Assembly (NCBI GenBank): GCA_030606865.1 | Contig: JAUWFQ010000005.1 | Coordinates: forward strand, 1-37,844 | Length of the DNA: 37,844 nucleotides | Origin: a bacterium | Lineage (GTDB): Bacteria; Fidelibacterota; Marinisomatia; Marinisomatales; JAHJCW01 | Reading direction: 5' to 3' | Shown here: positions 7,003 through 16,109 of the stretch, one piece after another | Position numbering within the stretch: the first letter of the stretch is position 1 | Layout of the letters: every line of letters starts with the position of its first letter | Notes under the pieces: generated by a model | Told to the model about the DNA's origin: nothing | Database searches by the model: none | The model's input: only the letters and a program-made list of their open reading frames with translations | Translations under genes and position numbers: made by a program

Positions 7003-8845
7003 AACAAAAACCCATATAAGAGTTCTATTCTGGTTTTTAGGTTTTAATATTTTATTGTCTATAGGGCTTAATTATTTCTATCTGGTTTTCACTCCCGGTT
7101 GGAATAAGTTATTTAGTATAGTATTTCTGCATTCTGCCTTAGTTTCAAATATATTGTTGATCTACCTGATGGTTGCGCTACCTCTGTTCACGCTCGGGGT
7201 TGGTTCAAGATATCGAACTCCAGTATTCATCTTGTTTGTGGTCATCCTTTCAAGTCTCCATATTCTCAATTTGATTGATATTGCTATTTATAGAATATTC
7301 AAGTTCCATTTCAACAGTATGGTCATTAATCTTATCTTTACGGAAGGTGCCAAAGATTCTTTGCACCTCGGGTTCAATACCTTGGCAACCTTGGGACTTA
7401 TCGTGATGGGAATTGTAACCATTGAAGTATTGTTAATCTATAAGGTATTTCATAGGTTCGGTTATAAACCCATTTCAAAACGTATTACCACTGCTGCCAT
7501 TACAATAAGCCTATTAATAGTATCTACTGACAAATTAACTTTCGCCATTGCTGATCTTTATAACCGCAGCGAAGTCACCCGTTTTAGCAAGGTATTCCCG
7601 TTATATCAACCCCTGACAATCAAGCGGTTTATGTATAAGAATTTTGGATTTAAGGTCGATAGAGAAGAAATGCTAATTTTTGACCAAAGTTACAGTAGTT
7701 TGGATTATCCCAAACGACCCCTAATCGGCCCAAAGCAAGCTCACCCTGTGAATATAGTATGGATTGTAATCGATGCCTGGCGTTATGACATGTTATCAGA
7801 GGAACTAACACCAAACATCTGGGACTTTTCAAAAAGGTCCACCATTTTTATGAATCACTATAGCGGTGGTAATGCCTCACGTTTCGGAATATTTACTTTA
7901 TTCTACGGTATTCACGGTTATTACTGGCATCAGTTCTTAGGTGAGCGACAGAGTCCGGTCTTCATAGACCAACTGAAAAAATTGAATTATGATTTCAAGA
8001 TTATCTCAAGCTCAAAATTAACTAATCCTGAATTTCGGAAAACTGCTTTCATCAAGATACCAGAGCACATTGTGGACACATTGGATGGGAACCGGGCCGA
8101 AAATAAAGACCCCTTATTGACTACAACATTTTTATCTTGGCTGAATACCAGAGATACGAGCAAACCTTTCTTTTCGTTTTTGTTTTATGATGCCCCGCAC
8201 GGTCCCTATAGTTATCCGGATGGATTCGAAAAATACACGCCCTCCAATAAGCAACTAAATTATCTCACGGTTGGAAAGAAGGATTCTCTCAGTCTCTTGA
8301 ATAGTTATAAGAATGCGATCTATTTCGATGACTCGGAAGTTGGGAAGATCATCACTGCCATGGAAAAACAGGGTCTCTGGGATAATACTATTCTGATTAT
8401 TACGGGTGACCACGGAGAAGAATTTTATGAGACCGGATTTTGGGGACATACGAGCGCTTTTTCTGATTACCAGACAAAAGTCCCGCTGTTACTGTATGTA
8501 CCAAACCGGGACTCTAATAAAGTGGAGTATTTGACCTCGCATGTTGATTTAGTGCCGACGATGCTGGCATTACTGGGTTATAAGGATGACGAACATATTT
8601 ACACGCAGGGACAATCGTTATTAGAGGGTCAGGGACATGAATACATCGTGGTATCAGGCTGGGATGATTGTGCCATCATCAATTCGGAACATTTTTTAGT
8701 TTTCTCGTTCGAATCATACAATATAGCTTCTTGGGAAGTCCGTGACACCCAATATCGTCTCATTAATAATGATCGCGATATTCTGAAGCAAAAGCGTTCC
8801 GATATCATGAACGTAGTGGCAAGTTTTAAGGAGTATTTGAAATAA
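6989..8845 (+). CDS. YejM/PbgA-like inner-membrane protein with sulfatase-fold domain
   Basis: This 618-residue protein has about five membrane segments in residues 10-185, then a basic linker and a periplasmic alkaline-phosphatase/sulfatase-fold domain. That is the architecture of YejM (PbgA, LapC), which in enterobacteria controls LPS synthesis through LapB and FtsH. Conserved pieces are IVWIVIDAWRYDML (first metal-site Asp), SGGNASRFGIFTLFYG and ITGDHGEEF, with a further His in WGHTSAF. At the catalytic nucleophile region the sequence is NASRF, without the CxPxR motif of true sulfatases. I chose ATG 6989, preceded by AGGA seven bases upstream, over the TTG two codons earlier. Catalytic activity is doubtful; a structural or regulatory role is possible. 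Confidence 0.8.
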   Translation: MNRSETKTHIRVLFWFLGFNILLSIGLNYFYLVFTPGWNKLFSIVFLHSALVSNILLIYLMVALPLFTLGVGSRYRTPVFILFVVILSSLHILNLIDIAIYRIFKFHFNSMVINLIFTEGAKDSLHLGFNTLATLGLIVMGIVTIEVLLIYKVFHRFGYKPISKRITTAAITISLLIVSTDKLTFAIADLYNRSEVTRFSKVFPLYQPLTIKRFMYKNFGFKVDREEMLIFDQSYSSLDYPKRPLIGPKQAHPVNIVWIVIDAWRYDMLSEELTPNIWDFSKRSTIFMNHYSGGNASRFGIFTLFYGIHGYYWHQFLGERQSPVFIDQLKKLNYDFKIISSSKLTNPEFRKTAFIKIPEHIVDTLDGNRAENKDPLLTTTFLSWLNTRDTSKPFFSFLFYDAPHGPYSYPDGFEKYTPSNKQLNYLTVGKKDSLSLLNSYKNAIYFDDSEVGKIITAMEKQGLWDNTILIITGDHGEEFYETGFWGHTSAFSDYQTKVPLLLYVPNRDSNKVEYLTSHVDLVPTMLALLGYKDDEHIYTQGQSLLEGQGHEYIVVSGWDDCAIINSEHFLVFSFESYNIASWEVRDTQYRLINNDRDILKQKRSDIMNVVASFKEYLK

Positions 8846-9045
8846 TATTTTATTAGATAGAAAGATTAGGTTCATGATTTGAGTAAGACAGGATTTTGTT
8901 ATGGACAGTAGCGAAGCTAAGAGGATCAAAGCAAGACTGTGATTTTCATTAAGGATATTTTATTGAATGTCATATTAACGACGATTAATGAAATATATTA
9001 ATGTAAAAGAATTCTTGAAGACAAGAAACGAACTTGGAGGATTAG

Positions 9046-9312
9046 TTAAATTTTACCAAACCACATAAGTAGTCCGATAACCATAAAACTTCCTGCGGCC
9101 ATTTTTTGAATCATTTCGGTGGGAATTTTAGTCTGTAACCATCCACCAAATAATATTGCAAGTGCTGTTAATACTGAAAACGCAATCATTGAACCAATGA
9201 ATAACCCCCATCCTGAAAAGCCCTTAGACTTCATGGCTAAAATTGCTAATTGAGTTTTATCGCCTAACTCTGCTAAAAATACAACACCGAATGCTAACCA
9301 AATTGCTTTCAT
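9046..9312 (-). CDS. TMEM165/GDT1 (UPF0016) family half-size transporter
   Basis: This 88-residue membrane protein has three hydrophobic spans and the family signature ELGDKT at residues 15-20. Members are Mn2+ or Ca2+/H+ antiporters; full-length proteins carry two such motifs, while many bacterial ones, like this, carry one and presumably work as dimers. Manganese export is the likeliest role. I looked upstream for a yybP-ykoY-type manganese riboswitch and could not make one out. It stands alone on the minus strand between plus-strand genes. Confidence 0.82.
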   Translation of the reverse strand: MKAIWLAFGVVFLAELGDKTQLAILAMKSKGFSGWGLFIGSMIAFSVLTALAILFGGWLQTKIPTEMIQKMAAGSFMVIGLLMWFGKI

Positions 9313-9498
9313 AATAAGTATATACCTCTATAAATATTATTTGGAATTTGGTAAGATTTGCGGTTATGGTAATAGATTAAAAATCAATATATAGCAATTT
9401 ATCTATTTGGAACTATGAAGCAGCCTGAGTAATTTTATTGAGATACATTCTCATTAATATTTTAAATTAAACAGGTGATTAATAAAATAGGATAATTC

Positions 9499-9874
9499 AT
9501 GAACCCTAATAAATACTCTCTTCTGACCATATTAGAAATTATATTTTTTTCATCGTCGATAATAATGGTGGATAAACGCTCATACATGTGGACATATGAA
9601 GACAAAACGATGGAAGCCGGAGAAGTTTGAATATAAAGGTGATGGATGGGAGTTAGAAATAAAATATAATGCAAATATTAGCTACAAAGTTGGGAATTTG
9701 TTTACGCTCGGACTAGAAGCAAGAGGCGGGGAAAGTGGACATTATATTGGTCATGTAATATCACATGGTACGGGTAAAGCTTGGGTCGCTTTTGGATCGG
9801 CGATAGCTGTTACGGATATAAAAAACAACAAACCACAATTAATACTGAGAATGATAATGGGCATTAATCTCTAA
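9499..9874 (+). pseudogene. Decayed outer-membrane beta-barrel protein gene (internal deletion plus frame change)
   Basis: An ATG at 9499 behind AGGA opens a frame reading a signal-like start and RSYMWTYEDKTMEAGEV, ending at TGA 9628-9630. The shifted frame continues with EYKGDGWELEIKYN and ends RMIMGINL, a terminus typical of a beta-barrel strand. The two parts look like the N- and C-terminal ends of one exported barrel protein with the middle missing and a frame break at the join. The downstream part could be translated alone from 9596 (92 residues) but would lack a signal peptide. I do not know a named family. Confidence 0.55.
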
Positions 9875-10015
9875 TAATTTCAAAGTATTTAATAGAGAGA
9901 GGGTGTCGTTGTGAGATATGCTGGAGACATAATTTGATAAAATATTCGGAAATGTTTTGATATATTTGAAACACTAATCCTTTTACCGAAGCAATAATTA
10001 ACAGAATAGAAATAG

Positions 10016-10573
10016 ATGCCGAATTTTAAATATATCAATTATCCTGAAATAGGTGATGTACTTTTCGAGAAAAGTAAAAAAGCGAAGCGAGTAATCATCT
10101 CTATTAAATCACCGACAAACATAAGAGTGGCTGTACCAAGATTCGTAACAATTAGAAAAGCTAAATCTTTCGTATCTGACAAATTGGATTGGATTAAAAA
10201 GCAACAAAGTCAGCATTCCCAAAAAGTTAATGTTACCAAATTAACAAAGTCTGTATCTGCTGAAGAAAAATCAAGGCTTATAATACGAGTTGAATATCTT
10301 GCTACTAAATATGGTTTTACTTATGGCAGAGTAACATTAAGAACCATGAAAACAAGATGGGGTAGTTGCACCGCACAAAATAATATTAGCCTGAATATTG
10401 GTTTAATTGCTCTTGCTGACGAATTAAGAGACTATATTATTTTGCACGAGCTTGTTCATACAAAGATAAAGAACCATGGTAAAGAATTTTGGAATGAATT
10501 GAATAGTATTATGTATAATCCAAAATTATTAAGTAGAAAACTTAGACAAAACTATGGATTGTTTGAGATATAG
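10016..10573 (+). CDS. YgjP-like (DUF45) metal-dependent hydrolase
   Basis: This 185-residue protein carries the DUF45/WLM-type zinc site HELVHTKIKNHGKEFW (H144, E145, H148, with H154 as likely third ligand), preceded by the family hallmark TRWGSC at residues 113-118. Proteins of this family are probable metallopeptidases related to SprT. The length is somewhat short for the family (about 220-240). The start codon has no clear Shine-Dalgarno. It stands alone and its substrate is unknown. Confidence 0.85.
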   Translation: MPNFKYINYPEIGDVLFEKSKKAKRVIISIKSPTNIRVAVPRFVTIRKAKSFVSDKLDWIKKQQSQHSQKVNVTKLTKSVSAEEKSRLIIRVEYLATKYGFTYGRVTLRTMKTRWGSCTAQNNISLNIGLIALADELRDYIILHELVHTKIKNHGKEFWNELNSIMYNPKLLSRKLRQNYGLFEI

Positions 10574-10697
10574 ATTGGAAAAATTATAATGTTGACTAGA
10601 TAGGTTGCCAGAAAGAATAACTAATAATTTATTAATTCCGAACCTTTTTTTAATATATTTAAATTTGTCACACAAAAATCATCAAAAACATATTTAG

Positions 10698-11855
10698 ATG
10701 AATAAAATCACTAAAGATCCGATGTTTCGCTATCTTGCATTATTATCAATTGCAGCGACAGTTGGACTTCAAGTATGGCGCACACTATTCAATAATTTTG
10801 CAGTTGAAATCGTACATTTAGAAGGTAACCACATTGGGATAATTCAATCGGTTAGAGAAATTCCGGGATTTTTGGCATTGCTAATTATATATATCATTCT
10901 TATTGTTAAAGAACATAGATTATCAGCTCTTTCTATAGCAATTTTGGGATTTGGAGTTGGAATAACCGGAATTTTTCCTTCATACACCGGACTTATAGCA
11001 ACTACTATGATCATGAGTTTCGGTTTTCATTATTTTGAGACTACAAATCAATCGCTAACACTCCAATATTTTGATCAAGATTCATCTCCTTTAGTTATTG
11101 GCAAATTAAGGAGTTACGGAGCTGCAGCTAATATAGCAGTTGGAATATTTATTTATTTCATTAGTTATATACTATCCTACAAAGCAACTTTCGTATTAAT
11201 AGGACTCGTTATTGTAATCGTGGGAACTTGGGGGATATTACAAAATCCCACCCGAGAAGGGATTCCACTGCAGCATAAAAAAATGATCTTCAAAAAGAAA
11301 TATTGGTTGTATTATTTATTAACATTTATGGCAGGCGCAAGGCGACAAATATTTGTCGCCTTTGCGGTATTTTTATTAGTAAAAAAATTCGAATTCTCTA
11401 TTCAAGAGATTACTATGCTATTCGTTTTAAACAATACTATAAACTACTTTCTTAATCCGCTTATAGGAAAAGCGATTATAAAGTTTGGGGAACGTAGAGT
11501 ATTATCTTTGGAATATTTTAGTCTCATAATAATCTTCATCGGATATGCCTTTGTCGAATCGAAAGCAATCATCGTGGTTTTATATGTTTTAGACCATATT
11601 TTCTTCAATTTCGCAATGGGAATCCGTACCTATTTTCAAAAAATAGGTGACCCTAAAGATATTGCACCAAGTATGGCAGTTGGGTTCACTATTAACCATA
11701 TTGCTGCTGTTATAATTCCTGCTTTAGGGGGATTAATGTGGATTTTGGATTATAGGATTCCCTTCATCGCCGGTGCTGTAATGAGTGCGATTTCATTGTC
11801 ATTAGTACAATTTATCAAATATAAAAAAAATAAGATTACGTATGTTCAAAAATAA
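10698..11855 (+). CDS. MFS transporter
   Basis: This 385-residue integral membrane protein has about twelve hydrophobic segments in two halves, as in the major facilitator superfamily. The central loop near residues 175-200 is basic (NPTREGIPLQHKKMIFKKKYW). The second half begins with LTFMAGARRQIFVAFAVFLLVKKF, which looks like a conserved loop and helix. I cannot assign a substrate. The coding sequence contains a perfect 24-bp palindrome at 11339-11362. It has its own short upstream gap and no evident operon partner. Confidence 0.8.
   Translation: MNKITKDPMFRYLALLSIAATVGLQVWRTLFNNFAVEIVHLEGNHIGIIQSVREIPGFLALLIIYIILIVKEHRLSALSIAILGFGVGITGIFPSYTGLIATTMIMSFGFHYFETTNQSLTLQYFDQDSSPLVIGKLRSYGAAANIAVGIFIYFISYILSYKATFVLIGLVIVIVGTWGILQNPTREGIPLQHKKMIFKKKYWLYYLLTFMAGARRQIFVAFAVFLLVKKFEFSIQEITMLFVLNNTINYFLNPLIGKAIIKFGERRVLSLEYFSLIIIFIGYAFVESKAIIVVLYVLDHIFFNFAMGIRTYFQKIGDPKDIAPSMAVGFTINHIAAVIIPALGGLMWILDYRIPFIAGAVMSAISLSLVQFIKYKKNKITYVQK
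11339..11362. repeat. Perfect 24-bp palindrome inside the MFS gene
   Basis: The two arms AAGGCGACAAAT and ATTTGTCGCCTT are exact reverse complements with no spacer. It encodes part of the ARRQIFVAF segment. Such a long GC-flanked palindrome is unusual in this AT-rich coding sequence. Confidence 0.7.
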
Positions 11856-12034
11856 TATTATATGATAAATTTTTATTTATTCCTTGAAATAAATTCATAT
11901 TCATAAAAAATTCAAATTTAAAGGAATGTTGTTTTTAGCTTTTATATTAATGTAAATTGAAAATATTAATATAGATAATTTTATCAAATTAATTTATACT
12001 TTAAATTGAATAAATAATTGAACAGAGGATTAAA

Positions 12035-12853
12035 ATGAAATATTATAAACTTATTATCTTATTAATTATCTTATTAATTATTACTGCTTGTTCACGGGTA
12101 CTTATATCAAATCGAAGGCAGTTAAACTTGATACCCAATTCGTCAATGTTACAAATGAGCTTTGATCAATATGGTCAATTCCTCGAGGAGAATGTGATAA
12201 GTGCCGATAAGGAAAAAACAGATATGGTCAAGCGTGTTGGTAAAAACATCCAAAAAGCTGTGGAACAATTTTTTATCGATAATGGTTTAGAAGAAGAATT
12301 AAAAAATTATGATTGGGAATTTAACTTAGTTGAAAGCAATGAAGTAAACGCTTGGTGTATGCCAGGCGGGAAAGTGGTGTTTTATACAGGAATTTTACCT
12401 CTCACTAAAGATGAAAATGGTTTAGCCGTAGTTATGGGACATGAAATCGCTCATGCTATTGCGGAACACGGTAATGAACGCATGAGCCAAGGACTAATGG
12501 CGCAGCTTGGTGGTGTCGCTTTAGCGGTGGCAGTTAGAGATAAACCCGAACAAACACAACAATTATGGATGACCGCATTTGGAGCCGGTTCCCAACTTGG
12601 TGTATTACTTCCATTTAGTCGCTTACATGAAAGCGAAGCAGATCACTTGGGTCTGATATTTATGTCAATAGCAGGGTATAATCCCAATCATACAGTTTCA
12701 TTTTGGCGACGTATGTCAGAAATGAAAGGAGGACAAGCTCCTCCTGAGTTTATTAGCACTCATCCATCCGATGAAAATAGAATCGCACAAATTGAAAAGC
12801 TATTGCCGGAAGCATTAAAATATTACAACGCTGCTGTTCCTGCTTCATACTAG
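12035..12853 (+). CDS. M48 family metallopeptidase lipoprotein (LoiP/YcaL-like)
   Basis: This 272-residue envelope protease has a lipoprotein signal with lipobox ITAC (C19), the zinc site HEIAH (H136, E137, H140) in GHEIAHAIAEHG, and a third ligand in HESEADHLGL near residue 200. The C-terminal FISTHPSDENRIAQIEKLLP is typical of BepA/LoiP/YcaL relatives, which degrade or mature misassembled outer-membrane proteins. AGAGGATT precedes the start. The length and layout are complete for the short periplasmic M48 class. Confidence 0.92.
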   Translation: MKYYKLIILLIILLIITACSRVLISNRRQLNLIPNSSMLQMSFDQYGQFLEENVISADKEKTDMVKRVGKNIQKAVEQFFIDNGLEEELKNYDWEFNLVESNEVNAWCMPGGKVVFYTGILPLTKDENGLAVVMGHEIAHAIAEHGNERMSQGLMAQLGGVALAVAVRDKPEQTQQLWMTAFGAGSQLGVLLPFSRLHESEADHLGLIFMSIAGYNPNHTVSFWRRMSEMKGGQAPPEFISTHPSDENRIAQIEKLLPEALKYYNAAVPASY

Positions 12854-13031
12854 TTCAAAATTTTTTTAATAATTATCGTAATTTAATTAGGTTTAAAAAA
12901 TACCTTTATAATTTAATCGTTTTAGATTAAAAGAATACCAAATAATAATCATATTATCTTGATTTTCTGTAGTTTGAGTACATAATGTTAGCAGTCAATT
13001 AACAATAATTTATAATAATTATGTTCAACGA

Positions 13032-13508
13032 ATGAAAGTAATATTTTTAGATATAGACGGGGTGTTGGTAACCAGGAATTCCATTAAATATCAATATTTA
13101 AATTTTCCTGACGAAACCAATATTCGATTTAGTAAGAAAGCTGTAAAAAATCTGAATAAACTTATTCGGTTAACTGAAGCTAAAATTGTTATTAGTTCAA
13201 CTTGGAGATTATTTTATTCTTTGGAAAAACTACAGAATATTTTCGAAGAACAAAAAATTAAAGGTGAAATAATTTCCACGACAAGCGTCGAAAGAGCCAC
13301 GGTTGAAGAAGATATTCCGCGCGGACAAAAAATAGCTGATTGGTTGGAACAACATTCTGAAGTTAAACAGTATGTAATAATCGATGACGATGTCCAAGCT
13401 GATTGCATCCAATTCCATCCATATAATTGTGTAGAAACATCATATAAACGTGGTCTTGCTCCTGAAGACAGATTTAATGGAGCTCTAGCAATATTAAATG
13501 AGAAGTAA
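13032..13508 (+). CDS. HAD-like hydrolase, Swiss-army-knife RNA repair type
   Basis: This 158-residue protein begins with the HAD motif I FLDIDGVLV (D7, D9), has the Ser/Thr motif in IVISSTWR and an acidic motif in VIIDDD. The compact layout with STWR matches the HAD domain described in Swiss Army Knife RNA repair proteins and stand-alone relatives. The substrate is unknown; a nucleic-acid end phosphatase is possible by family. The next gene follows after 33 bp on the same strand. Confidence 0.75.
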   Translation: MKVIFLDIDGVLVTRNSIKYQYLNFPDETNIRFSKKAVKNLNKLIRLTEAKIVISSTWRLFYSLEKLQNIFEEQKIKGEIISTTSVERATVEEDIPRGQKIADWLEQHSEVKQYVIIDDDVQADCIQFHPYNCVETSYKRGLAPEDRFNGALAILNEK

Positions 13509-13541
13509 TCTATATTATACTTTAAACAATAGGAGATAATC

Positions 13542-13787
13542 ATGAAAATAAACATCAAAGCACTTGCCCTATCAACGGGAATATTAGGAGGGTTAGCCAT
13601 CTTCCTGTTAACTGTTTGGTTTTTGATTATGGGATATAGCGGCGATTTACTTGCTAAGCTAGGCAGTGTTTACCTTGGATATTCAGTTTCTTGGCTGGGT
13701 GCGTTTGTTGGTTTGATCTATGGTTTTGTTGATGGACTTATCGGAGGAGCGTTATTAGGATTTTTCTATAACAAATTTGCAAAATAA
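13542..13787 (+). CDS. Small holin-like two-span membrane protein
   Basis: This 81-residue protein has two hydrophobic segments (residues 12-32 and about 46-76). The second is glycine-rich (GAFVGLIYGFVDGLIGGALLGF), and the end is basic. It resembles a group of chromosomal small proteins often labelled bacteriophage holin in annotation, without any phage context here. AGGAGA precedes the start at good spacing. The function is unknown. Confidence 0.65.
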   Translation: MKINIKALALSTGILGGLAIFLLTVWFLIMGYSGDLLAKLGSVYLGYSVSWLGAFVGLIYGFVDGLIGGALLGFFYNKFAK

Positions 13788-13916
13788 ACGATTACATTTT
13801 TATTTAAATAGAAAAATCATTATAATTGCACCCGGATAGTCCTCTTTAAAAGCAAAGGATAAGCTATTTGAACGTGACAGATTACGAAATTTTGAAAATT
13901 AGTTGAGGAAACACAC

Positions 13917-14114
13917 ATGAAATACTTAACATACTTGATAAGCCTCTTGTTTGTTTTAGCATTTGTCGGATGCGACAAAGCTAAAGACACCGCTGTCGAT
14001 GTAAAAGAAACTAAAACCGAAGCCGTAGTAGAAGAAGTGGAAGCAGTTGAAGAAGAAGCTACTGAAGCATTGGAAGAAGTTGCCGAAGAAGCAAAAGAGG
14101 AAGTAACAGAATAA
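13917..14114 (+). CDS. Small very acidic lipoprotein
   Basis: This 65-residue protein has a lipoprotein signal ending in FVGC (C19). The mature part is almost only Glu, Ala, Val, Lys and Thr, with repeated EE and EEA units, predicted to be a charged helix or coiled coil. TGAGGAAA precedes the start and a strong terminator follows directly, so it is probably a single-gene transcript that could be well expressed. Low complexity prevents homology inference. A periplasmic cation-binding or spacer role is only a guess. Confidence 0.7.
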   Translation: MKYLTYLISLLFVLAFVGCDKAKDTAVDVKETKTEAVVEEVEAVEEEATEALEEVAEEAKEEVTE

Positions 14115-14137
14115 TTATTTAGTAATTATTTTAAAAA

Positions 14138-14166
14138 GGGAAGCTAATTTTTAGCTTCCCTTTTTT
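14138..14166 (+). terminator. Strong Rho-independent terminator
   Basis: A perfect 10-bp stem GGGAAGCTAA/TTAGCTTCCC with loop TTT is followed by six T and preceded by an A-run, so it could also work from the other strand. It ends the acidic lipoprotein transcript. Confidence 0.9.
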
Positions 14167-14237
14167 ATTATGCATTTAACTTAAAAATCGTTGTTTTTGT
14201 TAATGTGCAAACGTTTTAATTTTGTTCTAATTAAATA

Positions 14238-15047
14238 ATGATTCCAGAAAACTTTATATTTGCACTTGGGCTTACAATTTTCGCCGGACTATCCACCGGT
14301 ATTGGTAGCACAATGGCTTTTCTTTCAAAGAATTTCAATCCCAAATTTTTAGCAGGTTCATTAGGTTTTTCAGCCGGAGTCATGATCTATGTTTCTCTAG
14401 TTGAAATATTCGTCAAAGCTAAAGATTCATTAATAATTATTTATGGTTATAAACAGGGTTATTGGCTCACTGTTTTAGCTTTTTTTGGCGGAATTGCCAT
14501 AATTGCTCTGATTGATTGGTTAGTCCCATCATTTGAAAATCCACATGAACTAAAAAATCTTGAAGATCCCGTTTCCGACAATACTGTACATAATAAAAAA
14601 TTAATGCGCATGGGAATGTTCTCTGCTTTGGCGATCGGAATTCACAATTTTCCTGAAGGTTTAGCAACCTTTATAGCAGCATTACAGGATCCGGCTTTAG
14701 GTGTTAGCATCGCTGTGGCGATAGCCATCCACAATATACCGGAAGGCATCGCTGTTTCTGTACCGATTTACTATGCAACAAAAAATAGAAAAAAAGCATT
14801 TTACTATTCCTTTCTCTCCGGTTTGGCTGAACCGGTCGGAGCGATAATCGGCTATTTTTTACTAATTAGAATATTTGGAGACACTGTTTTCGGAATCGTT
14901 TTTGCGGGAGTAGCAGGAATTATGGTGTATATCTCTCTTGATGAATTATTACCTACAGCGGAAGAATTTGGTGAACACCACGTTGCCATTTATGGTCTGA
15001 TTGCCGGTATGGCAGTGATGGCTCTCAGCTTGCTAATGTTTGTATGA
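14238..15047 (+). CDS. zupT: ZIP family zinc transporter ZupT
   Basis: This 269-residue inner-membrane metal importer has about eight spans and both ZIP metal-binding signatures, HNFPEG in the fourth span region and HNIPEG in the fifth. It is a full-length match to the ZupT group, which takes up Zn2+ and other divalent cations. It begins soon after the terminator of the preceding gene, so it has its own promoter. No Zur-type palindrome was recognised upstream. Confidence 0.93.
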   Translation: MIPENFIFALGLTIFAGLSTGIGSTMAFLSKNFNPKFLAGSLGFSAGVMIYVSLVEIFVKAKDSLIIIYGYKQGYWLTVLAFFGGIAIIALIDWLVPSFENPHELKNLEDPVSDNTVHNKKLMRMGMFSALAIGIHNFPEGLATFIAALQDPALGVSIAVAIAIHNIPEGIAVSVPIYYATKNRKKAFYYSFLSGLAEPVGAIIGYFLLIRIFGDTVFGIVFAGVAGIMVYISLDELLPTAEEFGEHHVAIYGLIAGMAVMALSLLMFV

Positions 15048-15090
15048 TAGCTATCTTTTCTCCAATTAATTAAAAATGCAAATCCAAAAA

Positions 15091-15744
15091 TTATTTAGGT
15101 GCAGTAAGACAAATAATTGGCCATGACTCATAAAAGGATAATAGCCACAGCGAACCATTTGGCTCATCTTCAAAAAATACAAATTTAAAGGTAAATATAC
15201 CCTCGCCGATATCCTTCCAAGTTATAGATTCTAAAAGTTCCAATACATAATTAGGTATCAATTCTAAGTCAGGATGAATTGAAATCTTAACCATAAAATC
15301 GTCTGATAAACGATATCTTTTGTACCAATAAAAAAGGCCTTTTACAGTCCGCTCCAAAACATTATTAATTCTTGACAAATCATAGTCAAGCGCCATACTC
15401 CTCCCGAGGAAAATTCCACCCTTTGTTACCACATCCACAGGTTTAATACTCTGCCAAATAAGATTGCGAAAGCCTTTTTTCTCTGGTTTTTTTAACGAAC
15501 GTATAATTTCACCTTTCCATAATTTAGCAGCTGCCGGGTGCTTATCAGAACCACCTGATGTTGCTATTATAGCTCTAAAATATTCATCGTCTTCTGATTG
15601 GGGGCAATGGCATATCTCACAACATGGAACTGTAATAAGGTCGCTTGGGCGAGGATGTGGGAATAAACATTTTGGCGGAACGTGATCATTTGTAATTCCC
15701 TTTGATTTCCCACAATATACGCAATTAAATTTACGTTTTGGCAT
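15091..15744 (-). CDS. HNH-type zinc-binding protein (putative endonuclease)
   Basis: This 217-residue protein begins with a CxxC zinc pair (C8, C11), then NDHVPPK (D20, H21) and a second pair (C42, C45). That order is typical of HNH endonucleases of the DHVPPK type, often found in mobile or defence contexts. The C-terminal 150 residues are unrecognised. The start overlaps the end of a small upstream gene, suggesting coupling. Its role (defence nuclease, homing, RNA metabolism) is open. Confidence 0.6.
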   Translation of the reverse strand: MPKRKFNCVYCGKSKGITNDHVPPKCLFPHPRPSDLITVPCCEICHCPQSEDDEYFRAIIATSGGSDKHPAAAKLWKGEIIRSLKKPEKKGFRNLIWQSIKPVDVVTKGGIFLGRSMALDYDLSRINNVLERTVKGLFYWYKRYRLSDDFMVKISIHPDLELIPNYVLELLESITWKDIGEGIFTFKFVFFEDEPNGSLWLLSFYESWPIICLTAPK

Positions 15745-15940
15745 AATGGTGTTTTCCTAACGTTATTATTACATTTTTAAGATCTGAAAAGAGATAGTAT
15801 TTGTTGGTATAAAAATTTTCACCTAAATAAATTTTTCTTTTAATATTTGTGTTAATATTGATTTTGAGTTCATATTTACCAAAAAAATTATCCGCTTTTT
15901 TTCGATTTAATTCGTCCAAAATAATTGTTCGCTTTTTCAT
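15731..15940 (-). CDS. Small protein coupled to the HNH gene
   Basis: This 69-residue basic protein is not recognised (N-terminus MKKRTIILDELNRKKADNFF). Its stop overlaps the HNH gene start by 14 bp, and AGAGG lies directly before its own ATG. The arrangement resembles a two-gene unit in which the small protein may regulate or neutralise the nuclease-like partner, but nothing in the sequence proves that. Confidence 0.45.
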   Translation of the reverse strand: MKKRTIILDELNRKKADNFFGKYELKININTNIKRKIYLGENFYTNKYYLFSDLKNVIITLGKHHYAKT

Positions 15941-15980
15941 AAACCTCTATGATTAATAACTTGTTAAAGTCCTATTTAAG

Positions 15981-16109
15981 TTACTCAGAGATTATCATTA
16001 GGTTGAAACAGAATCGTTCTTTTAGGAACACAAATGAACCGAATTCGCGGAAGCTATCTAATAAATGTTCAACTTCTACATCACTGCTCACTCTTGCTTT
16101 TTCTTCCAC
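15981..16109 (-). other. Open frame overlapping the 3' end of the broken DoxX gene
   Basis: A GTG-started frame of 42 codons has a protein-like composition (for example HLLDSFREFGSFVFLKERF) and overlaps the DoxX remnant by about 29 bp in another frame. It may be the remains of a further gene at the distal end of the metal operon. I do not recognise it. Confidence 0.2.

Noticed and set aside
9313-9498. A manganese riboswitch upstream of the Gdt1-type gene
   Set aside because: I could not find the conserved loop sequences or a paired structure; the region is plain AT-rich DNA.
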